NCBI GenBank assembly: GCA_023653075.1
Contig: JAMNXQ010000011.1
Location: 1 to 49,263 of the forward strand
Length of the DNA: 49,263 bases
Source of the DNA: Algoriphagus sp.
Lineage (GTDB): Bacteria; Bacteroidota; Bacteroidia; Cytophagales; Cyclobacteriaceae
Reading direction: 5' to 3'
Below are positions 8,601-16,223 of this stretch, piece by piece. A program made the position numbers and the translations under genes. The notes beneath the pieces are model-generated. The model was not told the DNA's origin and searched no databases. It saw only the letters and a list, made by a program, of their open reading frames with translations. Within the stretch, counting starts at the first letter, position 1. Each line of letters begins with the position of its first letter.

Positions 8601-9933
8601 AGCTGTTGTTGGCGGCGAAATACTTGACACCGTATTTCTGGGCAAATTCGAGGAGCACTTCATTGACCTTGTCTTCTTCAGGGATGCCGTGGCGATTCAG
8701 TTCTACGTAAAAATCATCCCCAAACTGTTCTTTCCACCACACAAAAGCCTCTTCTGCCTGCGTTTCTCCCACATTGAGGATGAGGTAGGGAATCTCGCCC
8801 CAAATGCCTCCTGTGGTGGCGATCAAATCGCCTTTGTACTGAACTAGGAGTTCCTTATCGATACGTGGCACATAATAAAAGCCTTCAATATTTGCATAAG
8901 AAGCGAGCTTGGCCAGGTTGTGGTATCCTGCCTTATTTTTTGCCAGCAGTACGGTTTGGTAGCCATCGTCCTTGGCGGTTTTATTCTTTCTGTCACGACT
9001 GAGGTTAAATTCGCCCCCAAGAATTGGGGTTATGTCCTTGCTCATGGCTTCTTTCACAAAGTGAAAGGCTCCCATCATGTTTCCATGGTCGGTCATCGCC
9101 AAGGCTTTCATTCCTAGGGATTTGGCCTTGGCAATGAGGGTTGGGATTTCCGAAGTGGCCTGCAATACCGAAAATTGCGTATGCACGTGAAGGTGGGTAA
9201 AAGGGCGATCTCCTAAGTCTGCAGCAGGTGCTTGCTCAATTTTTCCTTCCACTGCTTTAGCCACTGGGGCTTGCTTTTGGGTCGGTTGAGCAAAATTAGC
9301 CTCTCCAAGGATAGGTGCCTCATACTTTACCTCCTCCCAAGTTACCCCAGGCTCAGTAGCCTGTATTTTTTGATTGATCAGCCCAAAAAAGCAGCGGGCA
9401 GTGGCATCGACGTCGTAAGCGGCATCGTGCGCATCTCCAAAGCCCACCCCAAATAATTTTTGATGAAGCTCGGTCAAGGTTGGCCATTTGAACTTACCTC
9501 CTTTGCCTCCAGGTAGTGCACAAAAATTGGTAGAAATGTCTTTGGTATCCAATTCGGATTTGCCTTCAAAGGGCATGACCAGGGCTGCCCGAAGAAATTC
9601 CGAACCCACCACATGAATGTCAAAGCCAATGTTGTGCCCTACCAAATACTTCGTTTGTGCGACATCCTCCCGAAAGATCTGGAGGATCTCTTGGAGGGGA
9701 TGGCCTTCTTCTAAAGCCCGCTTGGTGGAGATTCCGTGTACTTTTTCCGCATTGTAAGGAATGGTAAATCCCTCTGGGCGAATGATAAAATTCTTATTGG
9801 ATAGCAAGCGGCCCTTTTCGTCATGCAATTGCCAAGCGAGCTGAACCAGCCTAGGCCAATTGTCCAGGTCCGACATGGGGGCATTGTACGATCTGGGTAA
9901 TCCAGTAGTTTCTGTATCAAAAATTAAGTACAT
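5635..9933 (-). CDS. dnaE: DNA polymerase III alpha subunit with N-terminal proofreading exonuclease
   Basis: Replicative polymerase of 1432 residues, about 270 longer than E. coli DnaE. The extra length is an N-terminal DnaQ-type DEDDh exonuclease: FDTETTGLP (residues 5-13), GHNIGFDIH (Exo II) and HDAAYDVDA (Exo III, His and Asp). A PHP domain starts near residue 243 (FTHLHVHTQFS; TDHGNM) with its metal-binding His residues in place. The polymerase catalytic acidic motif PDIDIDFDDEGR lies at about 655-666. A helix-hairpin-helix region and an OB-fold domain (about 1225-1310, ELRMAGSVASF) follow. The fusion puts polymerase and proofreader in one chain; a separate DnaQ may exist elsewhere. The ATG at 9933 directly begins the exonuclease domain. 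Confidence 0.95.
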   Translation of the reverse strand: MYLIFDTETTGLPRSYNAPMSDLDNWPRLVQLAWQLHDEKGRLLSNKNFIIRPEGFTIPYNAEKVHGISTKRALEEGHPLQEILQIFREDVAQTKYLVGHNIGFDIHVVGSEFLRAALVMPFEGKSELDTKDISTNFCALPGGKGGKFKWPTLTELHQKLFGVGFGDAHDAAYDVDATARCFFGLINQKIQATEPGVTWEEVKYEAPILGEANFAQPTQKQAPVAKAVEGKIEQAPAADLGDRPFTHLHVHTQFSVLQATSEIPTLIAKAKSLGMKALAMTDHGNMMGAFHFVKEAMSKDITPILGGEFNLSRDRKNKTAKDDGYQTVLLAKNKAGYHNLAKLASYANIEGFYYVPRIDKELLVQYKGDLIATTGGIWGEIPYLILNVGETQAEEAFVWWKEQFGDDFYVELNRHGIPEEDKVNEVLLEFAQKYGVKYFAANNSYYNEKGDAKAHDILLCVKDGELVEKPKKYVGKRGREFRFGFPNDEFYLKSPEEMKQLFADLPEAILCTQEIVDKCEAYKLAREVLLPKFDIPEEFKHAEDEADGGKRGENAYLRYLTYEGAKKRYPELTPEIQERLDFELKTIENTGYPGYFLIVQDFTRAARDMGVSVGPGRGSAAGSAVAYCVAITNVDPIKYNLLFERFLNPDRVSLPDIDIDFDDEGRQAVIDYVINKYGTNQVAQIITYGTMAAKSAIRDTARVLNLPLAEAGRLANLVPEIKLKTLFELAKNRPALLEKLKGQGELLQKAEELIRIAQGIDESAKTINQAAVLEGSVRNTGIHACGVIITPSDITNFVPVALAKDSDMVCTQFDNAVVESAGLLKMDFLGLKTLTLIKDAIKIVKERHDIQLDADTFPIDDVKTYELFQRGETVGIFQYESPGMQKYMRELKPTVFADLIAMNALYRPGPLAYIPSFIKRKHGAEPISYDLEDMKEYLEETYGITVYQEQVMLLSQKIAGFTKGEADVLRKAMGKKQKDVLDKMKPKFVEQAAAKGHDAKKLEKIWTDWEAFASYAFNKSHSTCYAWIAYQTAYLKAHYPAEYMASVLSNNMNDITQVTFFMEECRRMGISVLGPDVNESKSGFTVNTQGEIRFGMAAIRGAGAGAVEEIIKERISNGPYSSIFDFAKRVNSRALNKRTLEALAMAGSFDCFKEHHRRQYLEAPEGDISLIEKASRYAQKIQQEEDSAQVSLFGGSSGTAEVPLPSVPAMEPFSQIQQLNIEKEVVGLFISGHPLDQYQLEIDSFTNATLTALTDLEGLKGKNELRMAGSVASFAHRTTKNGKPFGTLTVEDYHGSFTFFLFGEDYVKFKQYFMTGWFLFISGAVVQKKWGAENELEFKINAISLLSEIRGRLIKGLKVNINLNDLTYELMEKLETITAKYKGEAKLYIEVVDQQENISLELFSKKIKVDPSAELIKELKLMPEVAYKIMDR

Positions 9934-10127
9934 GGGAGACTCGGGGAATAAGCACTCAAATTAGGGCTTTAAATGGGAAGCAAAAAATGGCATGACGGAA
10001 ATTGTCGCAAAGACTTTTGGAAAAAGAAAACTTGATAAAATAGAGCTTGGTGAGAAGTTTTTTTGGATGGTTTACTCTAGTTTTTGTTGGTTGCACTTAT
10101 CAAAACATGGATTCAACCCCTTTCAAC

Positions 10128-11294
10128 TTAAAACCCAGGAAAGTCTCTCCAAGAAATCAACTGCCCTTGGGACCTTTTTTGATTTAGATCGCCTGCATAG
10201 ACCAAACCCTTGGCGGTCAAAGGCATGTCGGAGAGCTGCTCAAATTTGGTCAAGCCCTTGAAGTGCTCGGTGAGAATGGTCTCGCTAGCTTTGATTTCGT
10301 AGGCCTGCAGACTTCCTCCTTGATCCAGCAGCAAATCCACTTCGTCGCCGTGATTGTCTCTCCAAAACCAAGGGCTTTCATCGCGATAGTTGTGATGCAT
10401 TTGCTTGTGAAATTCAGCAACTAACATGTTTTCAAACAAGGCTCCTTTGACGGGATTCGTGAGAAGTGCTTCCCTGGTTTTTATTTTCAGTAAGTAGGCC
10501 AAAAGTCCAGTATCGTAGAAATAGAGCTTTGGAGTTTTGACTACCCGCTTGCTAAAATTTTTGTGATAGGGATACAGCTGAAAGGTGATGTAGCTGGTCT
10601 CAAGCGCTGAAAGCCAGGACTTTGCGGTAGGCTGACTGATGCCGGCTTCATTCGCGAGGGAACTCATGTTCAAGAGCTGGCCCGCACGAGCTGCGCATAG
10701 GCTTAGAAAATTTTTAAACAATCGCAACTCTTTCACCTCAATCAGCTCTGACACATCACGATTCACATAGGTCTGCACGTAATTAGAGTAGAAAACCGCC
10801 GGGGCGATTTTTCGGTCGTAGAGTGCAGGATAGAACCCGTGAATCAATTGCTCCAAGGGATCCTCAGCGAGCAAATCGGCTTCCTTTAATTCTTGCATGT
10901 CGAGGGGAAGTAGCTTGAAAAGCGCAACTCTACCTGCCAGACTTTGCGTGATCCGCTCCATCAAATGAAAATTTTGGGAGCCAGACAAAATAAATCCCCC
11001 CATGCGGTCAGGGCGACTGTCCACTAAGGTTTGGAGGTAAGAAAACAAGGCAGGCGCCTGTTGCACTTCATCAAAAATCACTTGGTCATTGTATTCCGCT
11101 AGAAATCCATTGGGGTCCTTGAGTGCGAAGTCACGGGTATCTGGATTCTCCAGGCTGACATATCGGTAATCGGGGAAAAGGGTCTTGAGCAAGGTGGTCT
11201 TGCCCGATTGCCTTGGTCCGGTCACGGCTAGTATCGGGTATTTAGTTTGGTATTCCCGTATTGCCTTGTAAATGTGCCTGTTGATTACGTTCAT
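10128..11294 (-). CDS. AAA-type ATPase with C-terminal DUF4143 domain
   Basis: Protein of 388 residues from the ATG at 11294; an upstream TTG at 11303 in the same frame is less likely. Walker A is GPRQSGKTTLL (about residues 26-36), Walker B is QVIFDEVQQ, and a sensor-like FILSGSQNFHLM follows. The second half (YVQTYVNRDVSELIEV; LFENMLVAEFHK; WFWRDNHGDEVDLLLDQGG; AYEIKAS) is the DUF4143 domain, which resembles restriction-nuclease-like folds (D-EVDLL...EIK). The family is widespread and multicopy in Bacteroidota; its function is not settled. It stands alone, behind four 22-bp direct repeats that end about 22 bases from the start codon and may autoregulate it. Confidence 0.85.
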   Translation of the reverse strand: MNVINRHIYKAIREYQTKYPILAVTGPRQSGKTTLLKTLFPDYRYVSLENPDTRDFALKDPNGFLAEYNDQVIFDEVQQAPALFSYLQTLVDSRPDRMGGFILSGSQNFHLMERITQSLAGRVALFKLLPLDMQELKEADLLAEDPLEQLIHGFYPALYDRKIAPAVFYSNYVQTYVNRDVSELIEVKELRLFKNFLSLCAARAGQLLNMSSLANEAGISQPTAKSWLSALETSYITFQLYPYHKNFSKRVVKTPKLYFYDTGLLAYLLKIKTREALLTNPVKGALFENMLVAEFHKQMHHNYRDESPWFWRDNHGDEVDLLLDQGGSLQAYEIKASETILTEHFKGLTKFEQLSDMPLTAKGLVYAGDLNQKRSQGQLISWRDFPGF

Positions 11295-11316
11295 GCACCA
11301 CAAAGGAACGTATAAT

Positions 11317-11404
11317 TTTGAAATTGTACAAGACTAACTTTGAAATTGTACAAGGTTAACTTTGAATTTGTACAGAGTTGATTTTGAAATTGTACAAGAA
11401 AATT
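11317..11404 (-). repeat. four 22-bp direct repeats upstream of the ATPase gene
   Basis: Four head-to-tail units of exactly 22 bases at 11317-11338, 11339-11360, 11361-11382 and 11383-11404. Each holds the core TTTGAAATTGTACAAG (third unit TTTGAATTTGTACAGA), with the palindrome TGTACA in all four. The end of each unit varies (ACTAAC, GTTAAC, GTTGAT, AAAATT). The spacing of two helical turns puts each TGTACA on the same face of the DNA. The array sits directly before the DUF4143 ATPase start, which suggests an operator. No spacers are present, so it is not CRISPR. Confidence 0.9.
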
Positions 11405-11508
11405 AGTAAAATTTTGTGCTTCAAAATTATCAAAAACTGGTTTTAAGGCTAAATAGGTTAAGCTTCAGCGATACTGCAAAGCCAAACAACATTCAACTAA
11501 GCAGGTGA

Positions 11509-12153
11509 TTACCGCTTATCCTCCCAAGGCATGTAAATCACCTTTTTGGTCTCAAAAAATTCCTCTTTGAAATAATCTTCGAGGTGGTAGCTGACGTAGG
11601 ACTTGCCTGTTTCCTCCATTTCCTCATCTACATCGCCGCCTTTGAGGTAGAGGATTCCATTCGGGTAGTCATTGATGTCCTCCTTTTTAATTTTTCCCTT
11701 CACCCAAGGGTAAAATTGAATCATGCGCGTCACAGCGCGGCTCACGACAAAATCATATTTACGGACCAAAGATTCTGCTCGGGCTTGCTGAGCTTCTACA
11801 TTCGTCAATTTGAGTGCCTTGGCCACTTCTTTCACCACCGTAATTTTCTTGCCAATCGAATCCACGAGATGGAAATGGGTGTCTGGAAAAAGGATAGCTA
11901 AGGGGATACCTGGAAACCCGCCACCCGTACCTATGTCCAATACTTTGGTGCCGGGCTGAAACTCCATCACTTTGGCGATGCCCAGCGAGTGGAGTACATG
12001 ATGCACGTAAAATTGCTCCATGTCTTTGCGACTGATTACGTTGATTTTGGCATTCCAATCCTGATAGAGCTCTTCCAATTGCTCAAATTGCTGAAGCTGT
12101 TTGGGGCTGAGTCCAGGGAAATAAGAAGCGATCAAGGCGCTAGTTGGATTCAT
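11509..12153 (-). CDS. rsmG: 16S rRNA (guanine-N7) methyltransferase RsmG
   Basis: Methylates N7 of G527 (E. coli numbering) of 16S rRNA with S-adenosylmethionine. The 214 residues include the class I methyltransferase motif VLDIGTGGGFPGIPLAI, the acidic LVDSIGKK at the end of beta-2, and the SRAVTRM motif typical of RsmG/GidB. The N-terminal NPTSALIASYFPGLSPKQLQQF and YQDWNAKINVISRKD are also family-typical. Its ATG overlaps the TAA of the sigma factor gene by one base (TAATG), so it is the last gene of a three-gene overlapping unit. Confidence 0.95.
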   Translation of the reverse strand: MNPTSALIASYFPGLSPKQLQQFEQLEELYQDWNAKINVISRKDMEQFYVHHVLHSLGIAKVMEFQPGTKVLDIGTGGGFPGIPLAILFPDTHFHLVDSIGKKITVVKEVAKALKLTNVEAQQARAESLVRKYDFVVSRAVTRMIQFYPWVKGKIKKEDINDYPNGILYLKGGDVDEEMEETGKSYVSYHLEDYFKEEFFETKKVIYMPWEDKR

Positions 12154-12764
12154 TAAATTTGGTTTTCTTTTCCAGAAGCGATTTCATAGAGTAGCTCTCG
12201 TGAACGGTGCAATTGTGCTTTGACCGTTCCCAAAGGTTTGTCGAGTTCCTGGGCAATTTCCTCGTAGGATAACTCGTCGAAATAGCGAAGCTGGACCAAC
12301 TTTCGGTATTTGGCAGGCAGCTTGTCTACAAAAAGGCGCACCATTTCAATGCGTTGCGACTTGATAAACTCATCTTGTGGATTGTCGTCTTTGTCCTCCA
12401 CATCCATGGTGACGGCATTGCCGTTGTCATCAGAGAGGGTATTATTTAAGCTCATGGTTTTGAGCTTTTTCTTACGGATAAAATCAATGGCATTGTTGGT
12501 AGCAATGCGAAACAACCAAGTTGAAAAAGTATACTCTTTCTTGAATCGCTCAAGATTTCGAAAGGCCTTGGCAAAGGCTTCCATGGTCAGATCTTCTGCA
12601 TCATCCGCATCGCGAATCATTTTCAGAATCATGAAATAAACCGCCTTTTTGTACCTCTTCATCAAGGTAGCATAGGCAGCTTGATCTTTTCCCTGAACAG
12701 CTCGGTCTATGAGTTGAAAATCCTCTAGGGCCTTGGATGAAAATTCGCGTTCGTTACCGTTCAT
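12153..12764 (-). CDS. ECF-family RNA polymerase sigma factor
   Basis: Sigma-70 family protein of the extracytoplasmic-function type, 203 residues from the ATG at 12764. Region 2 is seen in YKKAVYFMILKMIRDADDAEDLTMEAFAKAF and TFSTWLFRIATNNAIDFIRKKK; region 4 is LPAKYRKLVQLRYFDELSYEEIAQEL with the helix-turn-helix LGTVKAQLHRSRELL. I chose 12764 because its ATG overlaps the stop of the upstream glycosyltransferase as ATGA; an in-frame TTG at 12806 lies inside that gene. No anti-sigma gene is adjacent. An acidic linker (DDNGNAVTMDVEDKDDNPQDE) separates regions 2 and 4. Target promoters are unknown. Confidence 0.9.
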   Translation of the reverse strand: MNGNEREFSSKALEDFQLIDRAVQGKDQAAYATLMKRYKKAVYFMILKMIRDADDAEDLTMEAFAKAFRNLERFKKEYTFSTWLFRIATNNAIDFIRKKKLKTMSLNNTLSDDNGNAVTMDVEDKDDNPQDEFIKSQRIEMVRLFVDKLPAKYRKLVQLRYFDELSYEEIAQELDKPLGTVKAQLHRSRELLYEIASGKENQI

Positions 12765-13894
12765 TTGGTGGTTTTTGCCTGATAGGATATGGATCCTAGA
12801 ACCCAAAAGTATGCCAAGTACAACAAATCGTTGAGTAAAACCTTCATTTTAGGAACATTTCCTTGTACTGTTTTGGAAGTGGCCTTAAAAGTGACGAGTA
12901 ATAAAATAGAACGAAGGCTCATGCTTCCCAGTACGACTAAGAAATATTCCCATTGGAGTCCAATTCCAAAATAGATCAAAAGTCCAATTCCTCCAATCCA
13001 GTAAAGTGCATGAGAAACCCCGTAAAGGCCCATTTTTCGCTTGTCTTCCACTCGAAAATAGCGCTCTGCATGCAGGAGCCGTTTTTCCTGTTGCACATAC
13101 TCCTTCCAAGTTTCCTTTGGAGCAGCTACGGTGATTGCATTGGCGTCGATTACCAGTTTGGTGTTGGCGCCAGAGGCGTAGGTGTTTACAAAAATGGAGT
13201 CATCACCCCCCTCGATGTTCCAAAAGCCTTTGAAGCCCTTCACTTCCATAAAAAAGCTTTTCCGGTAACATAAATTCTTGCCTGTTCCCATAAATGGAGC
13301 TTTCCATAGCCCAAAGGAGAGGTAGAAGAGTGCCCGCAAGATCGTTTCAAATTGAATCCACTGGTTTAGGGATCCTGGCTGGTCCTGGTAACCCGAAAAG
13401 CCAAGGGCAAAGGTTTTCCCTTCTTGCCTAACGGGAGCGGTCATTTTACGAATCCATTGATCTGAATTGGGAAGACTATCGGCATCCGTAAGGAGAATGA
13501 CATCGTTTTTGGCAACTTTTATTCCCAACGTGATGGCGAATTTTTTAGCAGTGACATGTTTGGGAGTGTACTTTACAGTCACCGATCTTAGCTTAGGATA
13601 CTGAGCCATCAAGTCTTCCAAAAGCCGCTTGGTTCGGTCACTGCTCTGATCGTTGACGATCATCACGTCAAATTTTGGATAATCCTGCTCAAAAAGTTTG
13701 GGGATCAATACTTTTAGGTGCTGAAATTTATTTCGTGCGGTCACCAAGACGGTCACCCCTTCTTCTGGATATTGGATTCCTGATTTTTTAGATCCTCGGG
13801 TATACCAGGCAGTTCGAGAGAATACCATCAACAGGTATCCCCCTTGAATGAGAATTCCAAAACCGAAGAAAAACCACAATAAAAATAGGCCCAT
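12761..13894 (-). CDS. membrane glycosyltransferase, family 2
   Basis: 377-residue GT2 enzyme. A transmembrane helix at residues 2-25 is followed by the GT-A domain: VTVLVTARNK, VMIVNDQSSD (nucleotide-sugar binding), LLTDADS (DxD-type metal site), EGGDDSIFV (acceptor site) and QQEKRLLHAERYF (QxxRW-like). At least two more hydrophobic segments lie in the C-terminal third (IGGIGLLIYFGIGL; YFLVVLGSMSLRSILLLV). It probably acts at the inner membrane on a lipid or polysaccharide acceptor; the substrate cannot be read from sequence. It is the first gene of a unit with the ECF sigma factor and rsmG. Confidence 0.85.
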   Translation of the reverse strand: MGLFLLWFFFGFGILIQGGYLLMVFSRTAWYTRGSKKSGIQYPEEGVTVLVTARNKFQHLKVLIPKLFEQDYPKFDVMIVNDQSSDRTKRLLEDLMAQYPKLRSVTVKYTPKHVTAKKFAITLGIKVAKNDVILLTDADSLPNSDQWIRKMTAPVRQEGKTFALGFSGYQDQPGSLNQWIQFETILRALFYLSFGLWKAPFMGTGKNLCYRKSFFMEVKGFKGFWNIEGGDDSIFVNTYASGANTKLVIDANAITVAAPKETWKEYVQQEKRLLHAERYFRVEDKRKMGLYGVSHALYWIGGIGLLIYFGIGLQWEYFLVVLGSMSLRSILLLVTFKATSKTVQGNVPKMKVLLNDLLYLAYFWVLGSISYQAKTTK

Positions 13895-13911
13895 AGGTCA
13901 ATACTGCTCGG

Positions 13912-13919
13912 CAAATATA
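13912..13919 (-). promoter_or_regulatory. -7 element for the glycosyltransferase-sigma-rsmG unit
   Basis: Perfect TATATTTG on the minus strand, 17 bases before the glycosyltransferase start. No clear TTG at -33. It lies back to back with the tgt -7 element at 13956. Confidence 0.45.
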
Positions 13920-13955
13920 AAATCAATTTCAGCAAGTCATTTAAGAATAAGTGGA

Positions 13956-13963
13956 TATTTTTG
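13956..13963 (+). promoter_or_regulatory. tgt promoter, -7 element
   Basis: Perfect TATTTTTG matching TAnnTTTG, about 55 bases before the tgt start codon. The -33 region is not recognisable. Confidence 0.45.
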
Positions 13964-14017
13964 CATTAGCAACTCTGGCCAAGACCGTCTTGCATTTTTG
14001 CTCCTTTTCGCGTTCCA

Positions 14018-15148
14018 ATGAAGTTTGTTTTAGAAAAAAAAGATACCCACAGTCATGCCCGTACTGGGAGCTTGATTACCGACCACGGCACGATCCAAAC
14101 GCCCATTTTTATGCCTGTAGGGACAGCTGGAACGGTGAAGGCGGTGCACCAACGCGAGCTAAAAAAAGACATTCAAGCCCAAATAATCCTAGGCAATACC
14201 TATCACCTCTACCTTAGACCCGGATTAGACACCTTGGAGAAAGCTGGAGGACTGCATCAATTTATTGGTTGGGACCGGCCGATGTTGACGGATTCAGGAG
14301 GATATCAGGTTTTTTCACTAGCTGGCACGCGAAAAATCAAGGAGGAAGGGGTAACCTTCAAATCCCATATTGATGGTTCCAAGCATTTTTTTGCCCCTGA
14401 AAACGTGATGGATATTCAGCGTAGTATTGGCGCGGACATCATCATGGCCTTTGACGAGTGTACTCCCTATCCCTGTGACTATGCCTATGCAAGGCAGTCC
14501 ATGGAAATGACCCACCGCTGGCTGCTTCGCTGTCAAGACCGCTTCGACTCTACTGAAGGGAAATATGGATATAGCCAAAGCCTATTTCCGATTATTCAAG
14601 GGTCCGTCTACAAAGATCTACGCATACAAAGTGCCGAATTTATCGCCAAGCAGGGAAGGGAAGGGAATGCCATTGGCGGACTTTCTGTAGGAGAGCCGGC
14701 GGAACTCATGTACGAAATGACCGAATTGGTGACAGCAATTTTGCCAGCAGACAAGCCTCGCTACTTGATGGGGGTGGGTACACCTGCCAATATTCTGGAG
14801 TGCATTGCCCTAGGGGTGGATATGTTTGATTGTGTGATGCCTACTCGAAATGCGAGAAATGGCATGCTTTTTACATCAGAAGGGATTATCAATATCCGAA
14901 ATGAAAAGTGGAAAGATGATTTTAGCCCCATCGATCCAGCAATAGGGAATGAAGTAAGTAGTACCTATTCTAAGGCCTACTTGCGGCACCTTACGGTTTC
15001 CAAGGAGATATTGGCGGCGCAGATTGCAAGTATTCACAACCTTTCCTTTTACCTCTGGCTAGTAGGTGAGGCAAGAGCACACATTCAAGCAGGAGATTTT
15101 GCAAGCTGGAAAGCCTCCATGGTCAAAAAAGTAAGCACGCGATTGTAA
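14018..15148 (+). CDS. tgt: queuine/preQ1 tRNA-ribosyltransferase, zinc-cysteine-free form
   Basis: Exchanges guanine 34 of GUN-anticodon tRNAs for a queuosine precursor. 376 residues. Family motifs are GNTYHLYLRPG, TDSGGYQVFSL (general acid/base Asp), GGLSVGEPAELM, and MFDCVMPTRNARNG with the nucleophilic Asp. The usual zinc site C-x-C-x2-C is absent: the aligned stretch DPAIGNEVSSTYSKAYLRHL has Ile, Asn and Ser in place of the three Cys, while the His of IHNL is kept. I recall other Bacteroidota Tgt proteins having the same change. It starts a plus-strand unit, one base before the permease gene. Confidence 0.95.
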   Translation: MKFVLEKKDTHSHARTGSLITDHGTIQTPIFMPVGTAGTVKAVHQRELKKDIQAQIILGNTYHLYLRPGLDTLEKAGGLHQFIGWDRPMLTDSGGYQVFSLAGTRKIKEEGVTFKSHIDGSKHFFAPENVMDIQRSIGADIIMAFDECTPYPCDYAYARQSMEMTHRWLLRCQDRFDSTEGKYGYSQSLFPIIQGSVYKDLRIQSAEFIAKQGREGNAIGGLSVGEPAELMYEMTELVTAILPADKPRYLMGVGTPANILECIALGVDMFDCVMPTRNARNGMLFTSEGIINIRNEKWKDDFSPIDPAIGNEVSSTYSKAYLRHLTVSKEILAAQIASIHNLSFYLWLVGEARAHIQAGDFASWKASMVKKVSTRL

Positions 15149-15149
15149 G

Positions 15150-16223
15150 ATGAAAATTCTAGACAAGCTCATCATCAAAGAATTTTTAAAGACCTACTTT
15201 TTTGTAGTCGTCCTCCTGATTCTGGTGGTTTTGGTCTTGGATTTTACGGAGAAAAACGACACCTACATCCGGAATCAAGTGCCCACGCGGGATATCCTTT
15301 CCTACATGGGCAATTACGGCTTGTATTTAAACAACCTGCTGACTCCAATTACGGTATTCATTTCCGTCATTTTTATTACTTCTAAGATGGCCGGACGAAC
15401 AGAAATTGTAGCCATCTTGAGTTCAGGCATCAGCTTTATTCGCTTACTCCGTCCTTTTCTTTTTGCAGCTGCATTGATAGGAGCTACCAGTTTTGTGTTG
15501 AACGGATGGGTTTTGCCTCGCGCTACCGCTGGCGTAGCCCAATTCCGAATGCAATACCTGGAAAAAGGCGATGCCTCCACAGATCCCAATATTCACATCA
15601 AAGTAGGACCAAATGCATATGCCTACATCAGTCGATTTTACAAGACGAGTAATACAGGTTACAACTTCACTTTGGAGGAAATCCGGGAAGGAAAGTTAAT
15701 CTCTAAACTTTCCTCTGACTTGATTCAGTGGGATACCACCAAGAATGTTTGGAGGCTAGAAAATTGGAGGCTACGAGTGCTGAAGGAAAAAGGGGAGGAT
15801 TATTCTACTGGAAATGCGCTGGATACAGTGCTCTCCATTTCTCCTTCTGACTTTGACCTTCCTGAAAATCACCACGAAACGCTCAAGCTCCCCGAATTGA
15901 GTCGGCAGATCACCCTCTTGGAAGAGCGTGGAGCGGACAATGTGAGCTATTACCGAATCGAACGAATCGTGCGCTACATGTCACCCTTTGCCTCAGTTAT
16001 CCTCACGTTTATTGGGGTGATTATGTCAGCACGCAAATCGAGGGGAGGGTCTGGATTTCAAATTGCAATGGGCTTTTTTCTGGCCTTTGTCTACATTCTC
16101 CTGTTTTTGCTTTCCCGTACCTTTGCGGAAGCGGGCACTCAATTTCCTGTACTTGCAGTCTGGACGCCTAACTTGGTTTTTGCACTTACAGGATTGATTT
16201 TGTACAAAACTGTTCCTCGGTGA
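15150..16223 (+). CDS. LptF/LptG-family permease
   Basis: Integral inner-membrane protein of 357 residues in the YjgP/YjgQ family, whose members form the LptB2FG transporter that lifts lipopolysaccharide from the inner membrane. Transmembrane helices lie near residues 15-32, 50-75, 95-120 at the N-terminus and 280-300, 305-325, 335-352 at the C-terminus, with a periplasmic beta-jellyroll domain between. The N-terminal MKILDKLIIKEFLKTYFFVV is family-typical. LptF and LptG are hard to tell apart in Bacteroidota, so I give no symbol. It starts one base after tgt and its TGA overlaps the next ATG. Confidence 0.88.
   Translation: MKILDKLIIKEFLKTYFFVVVLLILVVLVLDFTEKNDTYIRNQVPTRDILSYMGNYGLYLNNLLTPITVFISVIFITSKMAGRTEIVAILSSGISFIRLLRPFLFAAALIGATSFVLNGWVLPRATAGVAQFRMQYLEKGDASTDPNIHIKVGPNAYAYISRFYKTSNTGYNFTLEEIREGKLISKLSSDLIQWDTTKNVWRLENWRLRVLKEKGEDYSTGNALDTVLSISPSDFDLPENHHETLKLPELSRQITLLEERGADNVSYYRIERIVRYMSPFASVILTFIGVIMSARKSRGGSGFQIAMGFFLAFVYILLFLLSRTFAEAGTQFPVLAVWTPNLVFALTGLILYKTVPR

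Noticed and set aside
9992..10261. Plus-strand reading frame of 89 codons between dnaE and the DUF4143 ATPase gene
   Set aside because: Its second half overlaps the ATPase coding region antisense, its composition is unlike a protein (no family resemblance), and no promoter precedes it.
11317..11404. Reading the 22-bp array as a CRISPR
   Set aside because: The units abut with no unique spacers, and no cas gene is present.
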